Positions 15,111-24,849 of a DNA stretch of 64,000 nt are shown piece after piece (the stretch's first letter is position 1; every line of letters begins with the position of its first letter). The stretch is from positions 1 to 64,000 of the forward strand of contig NZ_DASVMI010000074.1 in NCBI RefSeq assembly GCF_036384435.1, read 5' to 3'. Origin of the DNA: GSA-30 sp036384435. Lineage in GTDB: Bacteria; Pseudomonadota; Gammaproteobacteria; Xanthomonadales; Rhodanobacteraceae. The translations under genes were made by a program, and so were the position numbers. The notes below the pieces were generated by a model, which was given only the letters and a program-made list of their open reading frames with translations, ran no database searches and was not told the DNA's origin.

Positions 15111-17402
15111 TTAGGAGCGATTTCCTAGCTGAGCAGCGCGAATCTGCGCGTCGACCGCGGCAATCGCGGTCATGTTGACGACCCGGCGCGGCGTTGAAGC
15201 CGGCGTAAGAATGTGTGCTGCCTTGTCCACGCCCATCAAGATCGGCCCTATCGCTACCCCCTCGGTCATCACGCGCACCAGGTTGTAGGTGATATTGGCG
15301 GCATCGAGGTTAGGCATCACAAAAAGATTGGCACGACCGGACAGCGTACTGTTGGGAAAGATCAACTGGCGTACGTTCTGGTCCCAGGCGCTATCGGCCT
15401 GCATTTCGCCATCGACTTCCAGCTTGGGCATTCGTTGGCGAAGGATCTGATAGACCTTGCGCATCTTGGCTGCGCTCGGATTGTCGTGGCTGCCGAAATT
15501 GGAATGCGATAACAACGCAACTTTGGGTTCCACGCCAAACAACTTCAGACGGTACGTCGCCTGTAGCGTGGCCTCGGCGATCTGCTCTGCAGTTGGATCA
15601 AGCTGCACATGGGTATCAAGGAAGAACCATGCACCCTTGTCATTGATGACGCCAGTCATCGCGGACGTACAGCTGACACCCGGATCAAGGTCAAATACGC
15701 TGCGCATGTAGCCCAGCTTCTTGTGATAGCGACCAACGAGGCCGCAGATCATGGCATCGGCCTCGCCGCGCTCCACCATGATGGAAGCGATCAGCGCTGG
15801 GCGCGAACGCACGAGATTCTTGGCTGCCGCCGGTGAAACACCGCGGCGTTCGGTCAAGCCATGGTAGAGCTGCCAGTAATCGTTGAATCTCGGATCATCG
15901 TTGATGTTGGTCAGCTCGAAGTCCACCCCTTCACGCATGCGTAGACCCAAACGCTGGATGCGCGTCTGTATCACATCGGGGCGACCGATCAGGATCGGGA
16001 AAGCGAGCTTTTCATCAATGACCGTCTGCACGGCGCGCAACACGGTTTCTTCTTCGCCCTCGGCGTAGACCACACGCTTGCGATCAGCGCGCGCGCGCTC
16101 GTACACGGGCTTCATGATCAGACCCGTGCGGTAGATGAACTGATCGAGACGCTCGACATAGGCTTCCATGTCTTCGATCGGGCGGCTGGCGACGCCCGAA
16201 TCCATGGCTGCCTGCGCAATAGCTGGCGCCAGCATGACCAGCAGGCGCGGATCGAAAGGACGCGGAATCAGGTAATCAGGACCGAAGGTCGGTACGTCGC
16301 CGCCATAGGCACTGGCCAGATCGCCAGCCTCCATGCGCGCCAGGGCGGCGATGGCGCGCACGCATGCCAGCTTCATCGCTTCGTTGATCGCGGTGGCACC
16401 CACGTCGAGCGCCCCACGGAACAAGTAGGGAAAGCACAACGCATTGTTCACCTGGTTCGGATAATCCGAACGACCCGTGGCGATGATGCAATCAGGGCGT
16501 ACCTGCTTGGCGTCTTCCGGCAGAATTTCCGGCGAAGGATTGGCCAAGGCGAAGATGATCGGCCGCTCGGCCATGCTCGCCACCATGTCGGGCTTGAGAA
16601 TGCCGCCAGCGGATAAACCCAGGAAGATATCCACGCCCTCGACGATCTCGGCTAGCGTACGCTTTTCGGTATCGCGCGCGTAGCGTTGCTTATCCGGGTC
16701 CATGTTGTCGCGGCCGGAATAGAGCACGCCGTCGCGATCAAAACCCAGGATGTTCTCGGGCTTGAGCCCCAGGGCTACCAGCATGTCCAGGCAGGCAATG
16801 CCTGCGGCACCGACGCCGGTCGTGGCGAGCTTGACATCCTCGATTTTCTTGCCGACCACCTCCAGTGCATTGATCACTGCGGCACCGACGATAATCGCCG
16901 TGCCATGCTGGTCGTCGTGGAAGACCGGGATCTTCATGCGCTCACGCAGCTTGCGCTCCACGATGAAGCACTCCGGCGCCTTGATGTCTTCAAGATTGAT
17001 GCCACCGAAGGTCGGCTCCAGGCTGGCAATGATATCGACCAGCTTGTCCGGATCGGTTTCATCGATCTCGATGTCGAACACGTCGATACCGGCGAACTTT
17101 TGGAACAATACGCCCTTGCCTTCCATGACTGGCTTGCCGGCCAGCGGTCCGATATTGCCCAGGCCCAGCACGGCGGTGCCATTGCTGATGACCGCGACAA
17201 GATTACCGCGCGCGGTCAACTCGCTGGCTTGTTGTGGATCGGCCACGATCGCTTCGCAGGCATAGGCCACGCCAGGTGAATAGGCCAGCGACAGGTCACG
17301 CTGCGTGACCATGGCCTTGGTGGCGGAGACTTTGATCTTGCCCGGACGCGGAAGACGGTGGTATTCGAGCGCCGCGTGCCTGAAATCGTCAGAAATGGCC
17401 AT
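15111..17402 (-). CDS. maeB: NADP-dependent malic enzyme with phosphotransacetylase-like domain
   Basis: 763 residues. The N-terminal ~420 residues form a malic enzyme (malate to pyruvate plus CO2 and NADPH): YSPGVAYACEAI, GLGNIGPLAGKPVMEGKGVL, VFHDDQHGTAII and the nucleotide-binding GVGAAGIACLDML. The C-terminal ~330 residues resemble phosphate acetyltransferase (AEGEEETVLRAVQ; SHSNFGS; GDGEMQAD-like VDGEMQADSAW; NLDAANITYNLVR), a regulatory module in MaeB. The start at ATG 17402 (MAISDDFRHAALEYHR) is preferred over an upstream frame opening at 17444. It ends just before a perfect hairpin. Confidence 0.95.
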   Translation of the reverse strand: MAISDDFRHAALEYHRLPRPGKIKVSATKAMVTQRDLSLAYSPGVAYACEAIVADPQQASELTARGNLVAVISNGTAVLGLGNIGPLAGKPVMEGKGVLFQKFAGIDVFDIEIDETDPDKLVDIIASLEPTFGGINLEDIKAPECFIVERKLRERMKIPVFHDDQHGTAIIVGAAVINALEVVGKKIEDVKLATTGVGAAGIACLDMLVALGLKPENILGFDRDGVLYSGRDNMDPDKQRYARDTEKRTLAEIVEGVDIFLGLSAGGILKPDMVASMAERPIIFALANPSPEILPEDAKQVRPDCIIATGRSDYPNQVNNALCFPYLFRGALDVGATAINEAMKLACVRAIAALARMEAGDLASAYGGDVPTFGPDYLIPRPFDPRLLVMLAPAIAQAAMDSGVASRPIEDMEAYVERLDQFIYRTGLIMKPVYERARADRKRVVYAEGEEETVLRAVQTVIDEKLAFPILIGRPDVIQTRIQRLGLRMREGVDFELTNINDDPRFNDYWQLYHGLTERRGVSPAAAKNLVRSRPALIASIMVERGEADAMICGLVGRYHKKLGYMRSVFDLDPGVSCTSAMTGVINDKGAWFFLDTHVQLDPTAEQIAEATLQATYRLKLFGVEPKVALLSHSNFGSHDNPSAAKMRKVYQILRQRMPKLEVDGEMQADSAWDQNVRQLIFPNSTLSGRANLFVMPNLDAANITYNLVRVMTEGVAIGPILMGVDKAAHILTPASTPRRVVNMTAIAAVDAQIRAAQLGNRS

Positions 17403-17679
17403 GGATATCCAGCTGTTCGGAAGAGGAAAACGTGGGATGACCAAATGCCATCCAATGTTCCGTATCTTAGCACCGCACTTTGCGACCTAGCCGGAAAGTA
17501 GGTGGCCATGATCTGCTCTTTTGCTATGCAGCAAAGGAAAAGCTGAGTTGCCCGTCGGGCGCTGAGCATGGCCAACAGGTGCGCCTGCACGCATATCGCG
17601 ACCGATGATCGTCGAACGCCGCGCTCAACCCTCAAGCCGTATTTGCGAGAATCACTGACAAGGTTCCGAACAGCCCTGC

Positions 17680-18951
17680 TCAGACACCCAACGCCAATTC
17701 GTCCGCCTGTACCTTGCCCATGTGAATGCGATTGACGAACAGCGAAAACGCCAGCTTGCCGGCCAGGCCGTGGACATGTTGCATCCACGGCGGCAACCAG
17801 CGCGGCGGCAGGATATCTCCGGAAGCGAAATAGGGTTCCAGACTCATGACGTCATGCAGGGCCAGCTTGCCGGCAAACAGATGCCGCAGCAGGTCCATGC
17901 GGCGTTGCTTGAGGGCCCATCGAAAGAATGTATGCACCGCCAGCAGGCCGCTGAGATAGACGTTGTCCTTGGCGAAGGCCGCGCCTCCTGTTACAGGCAC
18001 GCCACGAAAGACGCGCTGCGCAGAATGGAAACTATCGGCAGGCGACTGGCCAAACTCTTGGAAGAACTTGTACACCTGCACGAAATCGGCACCGTTAAGC
18101 GCCATGTCGATCGCCAGGATGCGCAAGCTGATGCGCTTGAGGCGTGCAATATCAATGGCGCCGGACATGAGTTCGGCAAATACAGCCAGACCTTCCTGCG
18201 TTGCGGTCACGCGGGGCGAAGTGCGTGCCAGCGATGCCAACAGCGGTTGCGCACGACCATTGAGCGCCGTCAGCGAATGCACGAATGCCTCGTGATTCAA
18301 TAACTGCTGGCGATCGTATTCGCTGAAACGCGTGCCTCCGCGCAAGCGCACACGGGTCGCACCGGCAGCCGCCTTAGCGGTGAGTTCGTCATCCACTTCG
18401 ACCTGGATGATGCCTTCCCCAAAGAACTCGCCCAACGTCCGCGCCAGATCCGCTTGCAACGTCTCGGCCGAGATATGGGCTGAGATATCGTCATCTTCCA
18501 GGTCAGCGCCCAATTCATCGGATAGCTCGACGAAGTAGCGCGCGGCATCCAGGTTGCTGCGACTGCTGCCCGGGATGGCATCGCCCGGTTTGCCGTACAG
18601 CGCGATCGAAGGCCCGGTAACGCCGGCGGTACCGGCCGCCTCCAGCATCTCCGCGGCCACACGCCAGGATTCGGCGGTGCGCCGCAGATATTCGCCCAAG
18701 GGATCGTCTTCACCGGCCTCACGCTCGATGGCGTCCAGTTCGGACCTGGCCTCGGCCAGGTCCGGCACGTGATAACGCACTTCGGGTAACGTGTAATTCC
18801 CTTTGGTGTAGGCCTCGATCATCCGGTCTTCCAGCGATGCGGGCCATGCCACGGTGGGCAGGATGCGAATACCACGTACCGCCCCCAGCAGGCGCTGATC
18901 GAGTTCAGCGTATCGGGCAAGCTCAGGACGAAGGGCAGGATGTGTATTCAT
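17680..18951 (-). CDS. DUF1704 / QEGLA-motif putative metallohydrolase
   Basis: 423 residues. An HEAFVH motif (H220, E221, H225) and a QEGLA motif (252-256, with E260 nearby) mark the DUF1704 family, often named flavohemoglobin expression-modulating QEGLA motif protein. The HExxxH plus downstream Glu arrangement is that of the family related to tubulin tyrosine carboxypeptidases (MATCAP), so a zinc peptidase is likely. The bacterial substrate is not known to me. The C-terminus contains LPPRWLPPWMQ. It lies upstream of maeB on the same strand, with 277 non-coding bases between, so probably a separate unit. Confidence 0.85.
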   Translation of the reverse strand: MNTHPALRPELARYAELDQRLLGAVRGIRILPTVAWPASLEDRMIEAYTKGNYTLPEVRYHVPDLAEARSELDAIEREAGEDDPLGEYLRRTAESWRVAAEMLEAAGTAGVTGPSIALYGKPGDAIPGSSRSNLDAARYFVELSDELGADLEDDDISAHISAETLQADLARTLGEFFGEGIIQVEVDDELTAKAAAGATRVRLRGGTRFSEYDRQQLLNHEAFVHSLTALNGRAQPLLASLARTSPRVTATQEGLAVFAELMSGAIDIARLKRISLRILAIDMALNGADFVQVYKFFQEFGQSPADSFHSAQRVFRGVPVTGGAAFAKDNVYLSGLLAVHTFFRWALKQRRMDLLRHLFAGKLALHDVMSLEPYFASGDILPPRWLPPWMQHVHGLAGKLAFSLFVNRIHMGKVQADELALGV

Positions 18952-19098
18952 CGCGCCCTCTTATCCGATTGACCGACAGGGGTGGCCTGATTCAAATGAT
19001 GGAGAGGCATCCTGAGCGAAGACAACCGGGGCATCGAGACCGACCCATTGAGTACGAGACTTCGATACTAGGACCAATTCGAGATCGGCAACAGGCTT

Positions 19099-20154
19099 TC
19101 AATCCCGTTCTCGGGCGCCACGCTGACCGTGCGGACGCACGGGCGGCCGACCACCCCGTTGACGGCGCAAGCGGGCCTCCAGCGTGGCTGCTTGTTCCTC
19201 GCGTTCATCCCGTAGTTTGAGGTAATTGCGCCAGCGGTCATGGGACAACTCGCCGCTGTCGAGCGCGGCCTGCACGGCACACCCCGGCTCACTGCCATGC
19301 CCACAATCGGCAAAGCGGCAGCTCTCGGCCAATGTTTCGATATCGGCAAACAGGTCGAGGTTTTCGTCACCCGTCAGCTTGAGCTCGCGCATGCCCGGCG
19401 TATCGATCAGGCAACCGCCGCTGGGCAGTTCGAGCAACGCACGATGCGTGGTGGTGTGGCGCCCACGGCTATCGTGTTCGCGCACCGCCCCGGTTGCCAT
19501 GCGCTCACGCCCGAGCAATGTGTTGGTCAAAGTGGACTTGCCCGCACCGGAGGAGCCGACGAGCACGGCACTATCGCCCGGCCCCAGATAGGACGACAAC
19601 ATCGCCACGCTGGACGGGTCCTTGCCGTTGATGGCGTGAACCGGAGTTCCCGCAGGCAGGCGGGCAGCGAGGGCGTCCAGTAGCTCCTGGGCGTCATCGC
19701 GTATATCGAGCTTGCTCAGCAGCACCACCGGCTGCGCGCCCGAACCTTCGGTCAGCGATAGATAGCGCTCGATTCGGGCCGGGTTGAAATCGCCATCCAG
19801 GCCCGTGAGCACCAGGACATAATCAATATTGGTGGCGATCAGCTGCCGCTCGTAGCGCTCACCGGCTGCCGCACGCGACAACGTGGTACGCCGCGGCAGC
19901 ACGGTGACGATGTGCGGTGGCTTGCCTTCTTCGATCTCGACGAAATCCCCCACGGCGGGGCGCTCTGAGGGATCCAGGCCCCGCTTGAGAAAATAGCCCG
20001 CTGGCTGCGCACCGAACAGGTGATCGCCATCGTGCAGCTCGTAGCCGGCACGATGCTGGGCCACCACGCGCGCCAATCGGCGTCCGTTGGCCGGCAGAGT
20101 GTCGCCGCGCCAACCGATGCGGCGCAGGCGATCGATCGTCTGGATGTCCGTCAT
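19099..20154 (-). CDS. rsgA: Ribosome small subunit-dependent GTPase RsgA
   Basis: A 351-residue circularly permuted GTPase that matures the 30S subunit. An N-terminal OB-fold is followed by the permuted G-domain: G4-like LLSKLDI comes before the P-loop LVGSSGAGKSTLTN, and G3 DTPGMREL follows. The C-terminal zinc site CRFADCGHGSEPGC is intact. A basic tail (RLRRQRGGRPPVRPHGQRG) ends the protein. ATG 20154 (MTDIQTIDRLRRIGW) is chosen; ATG 20163 is three codons upstream, and neither has a strong ribosome site. It is divergent from alaA. Confidence 0.94.
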   Translation of the reverse strand: MTDIQTIDRLRRIGWRGDTLPANGRRLARVVAQHRAGYELHDGDHLFGAQPAGYFLKRGLDPSERPAVGDFVEIEEGKPPHIVTVLPRRTTLSRAAAGERYERQLIATNIDYVLVLTGLDGDFNPARIERYLSLTEGSGAQPVVLLSKLDIRDDAQELLDALAARLPAGTPVHAINGKDPSSVAMLSSYLGPGDSAVLVGSSGAGKSTLTNTLLGRERMATGAVREHDSRGRHTTTHRALLELPSGGCLIDTPGMRELKLTGDENLDLFADIETLAESCRFADCGHGSEPGCAVQAALDSGELSHDRWRNYLKLRDEREEQAATLEARLRRQRGGRPPVRPHGQRGARERD

Positions 20155-20372
20155 GCCGCGCATTATGCATGTTCGGATCAGCGGGCAGATGGCAGCGATG
20201 CAACCCGGGCAAGCTTCGGTAAGCCTGCGTAAAGCCGCGCCCGGGCTTTCGCTGCCTATGCTGCATACATCACACCGTGGTCGCTGCAACCCTCGATGGT
20301 GCCTCGCACCAATCCCGTGGCCCTGCTAGCATCGACCGGACATCAGACTGAAACATCCCAAGGACTCCGGCA

Positions 20373-21626
20373 GTGGCTTCGATCAAGCCCAGTGCGCACC
20401 TGGCAGACGTGCGCTATGAAATTCGTGGTGCCCTGACCCGACGGTCACGCGAGCTCGAAGCAGCAGGCCTGCCCATCATCAAGCTCAATATCGGTAATCC
20501 CGGGCGCTATGGTTTCGAAACGCCGCATCACCTGCGCGAAGCCATTGCCAGTCACCTGCGCGATAGCGAGGCTTACGGACACGAACAAGGCCAGGAAGAA
20601 GCGCGCGAGGCGATCGCTGCCCAGCAGCGACGCCGCGGCGCTCGCGGCGTCGACGTCGAGCGGATCTTCGTCGGCAACGGCGTCAGCGAGTTGATCGATC
20701 TGAGCCTGCGCGCCCTGCTCCAACCCGGCGACGAGGTGTTACTCCCTAGCCCTGATTATCCGCTGTGGAGCGCCGCCACCCTCCTCAACAACGGCAGGCC
20801 ACGCTACTACCGTTGCCTGGCCGAGAACGGACATCTACCCGACCCGGCCGAAATCGAGGCATTGGTCACGGCCCGGACTCGCGCCCTGGTACTGATCAAC
20901 CCCAACAATCCCACGGGCGCGGTCTATCCGCGCGCACTGCTCGAACAGATCGTCACCATTGCCGCCAAACACAATCTGTTGCTGTTGAGCGACGAGATCT
21001 ACGACGAAATCCTGTATGACGGCACGGTGTTCCAGCCCCTGGCCGAGGTTGCCGGTGACTTGCCTTGCGTGAGTTTCGGCGGCCTGTCGAAGGTGCATCG
21101 CGCCTGCGGTTACCGCGTGGGCTGGCTGAGCCTTTCTGGCGATCCGGCACGCAGCACCGACTACCGCGATGCCCTGCAATTGCTGGCGGCACTGCGCCTA
21201 TGCGCCAACGTGACCGCTCAATGGGCCGTGCGCCCGGCCCTGGAAAGCGCGGCGACCATCGGCGCGCTGACCGCACCGGGCGGCCGTCTGCATGAAGCTC
21301 GCCGGGCCGTGCTCGAAGGCGTGGGTGCCAGCGATTTTCTCGCCCTGGAGGCTCCCACCGGGGCCCTCTATGCGTTCCCGCAGATTCGTGCCGATCGGCT
21401 GGTCGACTTCGATGACAATGCCTTCGCACTACGCCTGCTGGAAGAGGAATCGGTTCTGGTGGTGCCGGGGAGCAGTTTCAACGTGCCGCACAGCCGACAC
21501 CTGCGCCTGACCTTGCTGCCCCAGCCCGAGCAACTGCGTGAGGTCTTCGTACGCATGGAGCGTGTACTGGCGCGCATGGCGACCGAACAACAGCCCCGGG
21601 AACCCGCCACTGCCGCTGTAGCCTGA
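20373..21626 (+). CDS. alaA: PLP-dependent aminotransferase, AlaA-type
   Basis: A 417-residue fold-type I class I/II aminotransferase, probably glutamate-pyruvate transaminase. Seen are the N-terminal KLNIGNPGRYGFETP substrate loop, the NPNNPTGAVYPR motif, DEIYDEILYDG, and the PLP lysine in SFGGLSKVHRACGYRVGW. The start is a GTG with AAGGA eight bases upstream. It is followed 7 bases later by an SGNH hydrolase, so the two form a short operon. AlaA versus another class I member (for example DapC) cannot be separated with certainty by eye; the SLSK...RxxGYRxGW pattern favours AlaA. Confidence 0.85.
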   Translation: MASIKPSAHLADVRYEIRGALTRRSRELEAAGLPIIKLNIGNPGRYGFETPHHLREAIASHLRDSEAYGHEQGQEEAREAIAAQQRRRGARGVDVERIFVGNGVSELIDLSLRALLQPGDEVLLPSPDYPLWSAATLLNNGRPRYYRCLAENGHLPDPAEIEALVTARTRALVLINPNNPTGAVYPRALLEQIVTIAAKHNLLLLSDEIYDEILYDGTVFQPLAEVAGDLPCVSFGGLSKVHRACGYRVGWLSLSGDPARSTDYRDALQLLAALRLCANVTAQWAVRPALESAATIGALTAPGGRLHEARRAVLEGVGASDFLALEAPTGALYAFPQIRADRLVDFDDNAFALRLLEEESVLVVPGSSFNVPHSRHLRLTLLPQPEQLREVFVRMERVLARMATEQQPREPATAAVA

Positions 21627-21633
21627 CACAGCC

Positions 21634-22230
21634 ATGCGTTACCTGGCCCTGGGCGACTCCTACACCATCGGCGAAGGCGTGGCTGACGCACAGCGCTGGC
21701 CGATGCAATTGATAGCCCGGCTGGGCCAACAAGGCATAGCGGTGAATGCACCGCAGATCGTCGCTACCACCGGCTGGACCACCGACGAACTGTCCGCCGC
21801 CATGGACACTGCCCCGCTGGAGCCACCATACGACCTGGTCAGCCTGCTGATCGGGGTGAACAACCAGTATCGCGGACGCCATGCCCGCGAGTACGAGCAT
21901 GAGTTTGCCGGCCTGCTGGCCCGTGCCCTGAGACTGGCCGGCGACCGGCGCGGACGCACGCTAGTGCTGTCGATTCCCGATTGGGGCGTCACCGCATTTG
22001 GCGTCAGGTCGGGGCGAAATACCGCGCAGATCGCGCGTGAGCTGGACGACTACAACACCATCGCCCGAAAAATCTGCGTGGCCGAGCAGGTGGCGTTTGT
22101 CGATATCACTCCCATTTCTCGCCAATACCCTGCGCAGGTCACTGCCGACGAGCTACATCCCTCGGGCGAACAATACGGGCTCTGGGTGGAATGGGCGCTG
22201 CCCACGGTGCATGCCATGCTGTCCAGCTGA
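21634..22230 (+). CDS. SGNH/GDSL-family hydrolase
   Basis: 198 residues. Block I is LALGDSYTIGEGV (nucleophile Ser in GDS), block III is GVNNQYRGR, and the catalytic pair is in ADELHPSGEQY (D-x-L-H-P). These are the SGNH esterase signatures. There is no signal peptide, so it is cytoplasmic; the substrate (acyl ester or acetyl group) is unknown. It starts 7 bases after alaA. Confidence 0.88.
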   Translation: MRYLALGDSYTIGEGVADAQRWPMQLIARLGQQGIAVNAPQIVATTGWTTDELSAAMDTAPLEPPYDLVSLLIGVNNQYRGRHAREYEHEFAGLLARALRLAGDRRGRTLVLSIPDWGVTAFGVRSGRNTAQIARELDDYNTIARKICVAEQVAFVDITPISRQYPAQVTADELHPSGEQYGLWVEWALPTVHAMLSS

Positions 22231-22327
22231 CCTTCCGCACCGCAACATCCCTGCAACCGATCCGCCATCGTGCGGAGACCAAACATGTGCAGACTGGTAT
22301 CCCGGCTAACCACCGGAGACCCGTGCC

Positions 22328-23185
22328 ATGGCCATCTATCACTGCCGCGCTGCCTTCATTTCCGACGTGCACCTGGGTACGCCCGATTGCAAGGCCAGTT
22401 ATCTGCTGGATTTCCTGCGTAACATCCGCTGCGAAAAGCTTTACCTCGTCGGCGACATCGTCGACATGGAAGCCCTGGCGAAAAAGACGTGGTGGCACGC
22501 CGACCATGGCGCCGTACTGGCCGAGATCCTAGATATGGCCCGTCGCGGCGTGGATGTCACTTATATTCCCGGTAACCACGACGCCCCCATGCGAGGCCTC
22601 GCCGGGCAATCATTTGGCGGCGTGAGAATTGCCCTGGATGCCATTCATGAAGGCGCCGACGGGCGACGCTACCGCGTCAGCCACGGCGATGAGTTCGACC
22701 CTGAACAGGTCGGCCGCACTTGGCTGTTGCACCTGGGCGAGGTCATGCATCGCTTCATCTGCTGGACCAACCGCCGCGTCCACAAGGTGCGCCAACGTAT
22801 GGAGCTGCCCTACCTGCCCCTGTCGATCATCATCAAGTCGCATATCGGCAAGGCTCTGCGTTACATCCGGTCCTACGAAGAACGCGTGGCGGCCGATGCA
22901 CGCGAGCGGGGTTTCGACGGCCACATATGCGGCCACATCCATTTCGGCCACGTCCGGGCGATGGATGGCGTGCTCTACCTCAACGATGGCGACTGGGTCG
23001 AGCACTGCACCGCGTTGGTGGAAGATGACACCGGCGCGATGGAACTGCTGCACTGGAGTGAGCAGCCTGCCGCCCTGGGCCGGGCCAGCCGCGAACTGGT
23101 GCTGCCGTCACCGGCAGCAGCGCTCGCGCTCGCGCCACTGGCGCGGCGACCACGGGATTTGTCGGAGCTTCGACCGGCGGCCTGA
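22328..23185 (+). CDS. Calcineurin-like metallophosphoesterase, LpxH-like
   Basis: 285 residues with the full set of metal ligands: SDVHLG near 12, VGDIVD near 42, PGNHDAPM near 85, SHGDEFD near 118 and CGHIHFGHV near 200. This is the UDP-2,3-diacylglucosamine diphosphatase-like family. It is longer than classical LpxH (about 240) with an Ala/Arg-rich C-terminal tail, and resembles paralogues that often accompany lipid or glycan genes, so lipid A synthesis is not certain. It lies about 100 bases after the SGNH hydrolase on the same strand. Confidence 0.82.
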   Translation: MAIYHCRAAFISDVHLGTPDCKASYLLDFLRNIRCEKLYLVGDIVDMEALAKKTWWHADHGAVLAEILDMARRGVDVTYIPGNHDAPMRGLAGQSFGGVRIALDAIHEGADGRRYRVSHGDEFDPEQVGRTWLLHLGEVMHRFICWTNRRVHKVRQRMELPYLPLSIIIKSHIGKALRYIRSYEERVAADARERGFDGHICGHIHFGHVRAMDGVLYLNDGDWVEHCTALVEDDTGAMELLHWSEQPAALGRASRELVLPSPAAALALAPLARRPRDLSELRPAA

Positions 23186-23386
23186 GGCTCGGGCCCGTGG
23201 CTTGATTTTTCCGGTTCAAGCCATGGAGTTATCAACGCAGGCAAACCCGTATGCGGACCTGGGCCGACCTCATATGAAAGGCCCTGCGAAACCGGGCGCC
23301 ACGGTGGGCGCACCTTGAACGAAGCCGCGGCGGCAACATATGAGGAGTATCATCCTCTTTTTCAGCCAAGCCAGCCGGAACACCTC

Positions 23387-24310
23387 ATGTCCCTCGACGC
23401 CGCGACCCGCGCCCGTATCGAAACCCTGCTCAAGGACCACCGCGTGGTGCTGTTCATGAAGGGTACTCGCCAGCAACCCATGTGTGGCTTCTCAGCCGCG
23501 GCCACCAACACGCTCAATGAGCTGCTGCCCGACTACCACACGGTCAACGTGCTGGAAGATCCGGAAATCCGCGAGGGCATCAAGGCTTATGGGGATTGGC
23601 CGACGATTCCGCAGCTTTATGTGGGAGGCGAACTGGTGGGGGGCGCCGATATCATCCGCCAGATGTACGGTAGCGGGGAGCTCCATCAGTTGTTCGGCGC
23701 CGCGCCACCGGATCGCACGCCGCCGGAAATCACCATTACCGACAAGGCCGCCGAGGCGATCCGACAGGGTACGGCGAACGCCCAGGGCGTAGCACTGCAC
23801 CTGGAAATCGGGCCGGATCACAGCGCAGGGTTTCAGCTTGCACCGGCCAGCGAGCATGACATCGTCGTCACCGCGAACGGCATCGAGGTACATTTCGACC
23901 CGGCCAGCGCGCAGCGCGCCAAGGGCATCGTGATCGACTGGGTTTCCACCGTGCAGGGGGAAGGCCTGAGCCTGAAGTTTCCTGGCGCCCAGGACATTGC
24001 CAGCATCACGGTGCAGCAACTCCAGCAGCGTCTAGTCGAAGGCAGCATCATGCTGATCGATGTGCGCCCCGCCCACGGCCGTGCAGCAGCCGCCCCGCTG
24101 CCGCAGGCCCGGGTTCTGGAAGAGGAAGGCTATGAGGCACTCGCGGCCCTTCCCAAGGACACCGAACTGGCCTTCATCTGTCACCACGGGATTTCCAGCC
24201 AGGGCGTAGCCGAACGCTTTGCCGCCCATGGTTTCACGCGGGTGCACAACGTCGAAGGTGGCATGGATGCCTGGGCACAGTTCATCGACCCGTCGGTGCC
24301 GCGTTATTGA
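23387..24310 (+). CDS. CGFS monothiol glutaredoxin fused to A-type-like and rhodanese domains
   Basis: 307 residues in three parts. Residues 1-105 are a monothiol glutaredoxin of the Grx4/GrxD type with CGFS at 33-36 and the WPTIPQLYVGGELVGGAD glutathione loop. Residues 113-200 align in shape with A-type iron-sulfur carriers (ITITDKAAEAIRQG; VHFDPASAQRAKGIVIDWV) but have none of the three conserved cysteines. Residues 205-305 are a rhodanese domain with its active Cys at 265 (ICHHGISSQGVAERF). A role in Fe-S cluster or sulfur handling is inferred. ATG 23387 has GGAA upstream; the frame opens earlier at 23315. It is followed by a strong terminator. Confidence 0.9.
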   Translation: MSLDAATRARIETLLKDHRVVLFMKGTRQQPMCGFSAAATNTLNELLPDYHTVNVLEDPEIREGIKAYGDWPTIPQLYVGGELVGGADIIRQMYGSGELHQLFGAAPPDRTPPEITITDKAAEAIRQGTANAQGVALHLEIGPDHSAGFQLAPASEHDIVVTANGIEVHFDPASAQRAKGIVIDWVSTVQGEGLSLKFPGAQDIASITVQQLQQRLVEGSIMLIDVRPAHGRAAAAPLPQARVLEEEGYEALAALPKDTELAFICHHGISSQGVAERFAAHGFTRVHNVEGGMDAWAQFIDPSVPRY

Positions 24311-24332
24311 ACCGACACGACGCGCTGCGTTG

Positions 24333-24365
24333 AAAAAAGCCCACCTTCGCAGTGGGCTTTTTTTT
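24333..24365 (+). terminator. Rho-independent terminator after the glutaredoxin fusion
   Basis: GCCCAC (24339-24344) pairs with GTGGGC (24352-24357) across a 7-base loop. The stem is flanked by an A-run on the left and eight T on the right, so it can work on both strands. Confidence 0.9.
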
Positions 24366-24849
24366 GACTGCGTCCGCTATAGGTCGTTAGTCATTTATAC
24401 TTGATTAATAAAAACAAGACTTTTGTCGTTATTTATTGCGAATTGCTCGACGCCATATCGCAATTGCTTGCCTTCTGTCGTAACTAATTTCGTATTGCGC
24501 AAAATATTGGCGAAGAAAAGGCCAAACGGATCGCACTTTCATGCCTGCCAGTCAGCCCGGTGCGCCAAAGCAATAAAAATGCCAGCACGGAAATGCGATA
24601 GATGTCCGTCATGGTCATAACCGTTGCGTAACTTTTGACGGCATCGTAGTGTCGAATTGCGCCGGAAATTTCGTTTGGGGATGAAACGACCGGCGTTGGG
24701 GAGTCTTATTTCAATGCCCAGCTCTATCTTCGTTGCCACGGTCCATGCCGAGGCGACGCAGGTAAGTGCGGGAGAACAAAAACTTGCATCTTTTGGGGAG
24801 GCGGGGCCAGCAGCCCTGGCTGACCGCTCTAATTTTGGAGGGTGTGTCA
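24366..24849. other. AT-rich upstream region of the Oar-like receptor gene
   Basis: 484 bases with no credible gene, clearly more AT-rich than the flanks. It contains an inverted repeat ATTGCGA (24435-24441) / TCGCAAT (24458-24464) and a TTGACG (24633-24638) that could be a -35 element, without a good -10 at the right distance. It presumably holds the receptor promoter and a long leader. Confidence 0.4.

Noticed and set aside
17403..17679. Small gene between maeB and the DUF1704 gene
   Set aside because: The open frames there are short, lack ribosome sites and have no recognisable product; treated as promoter and leader DNA.
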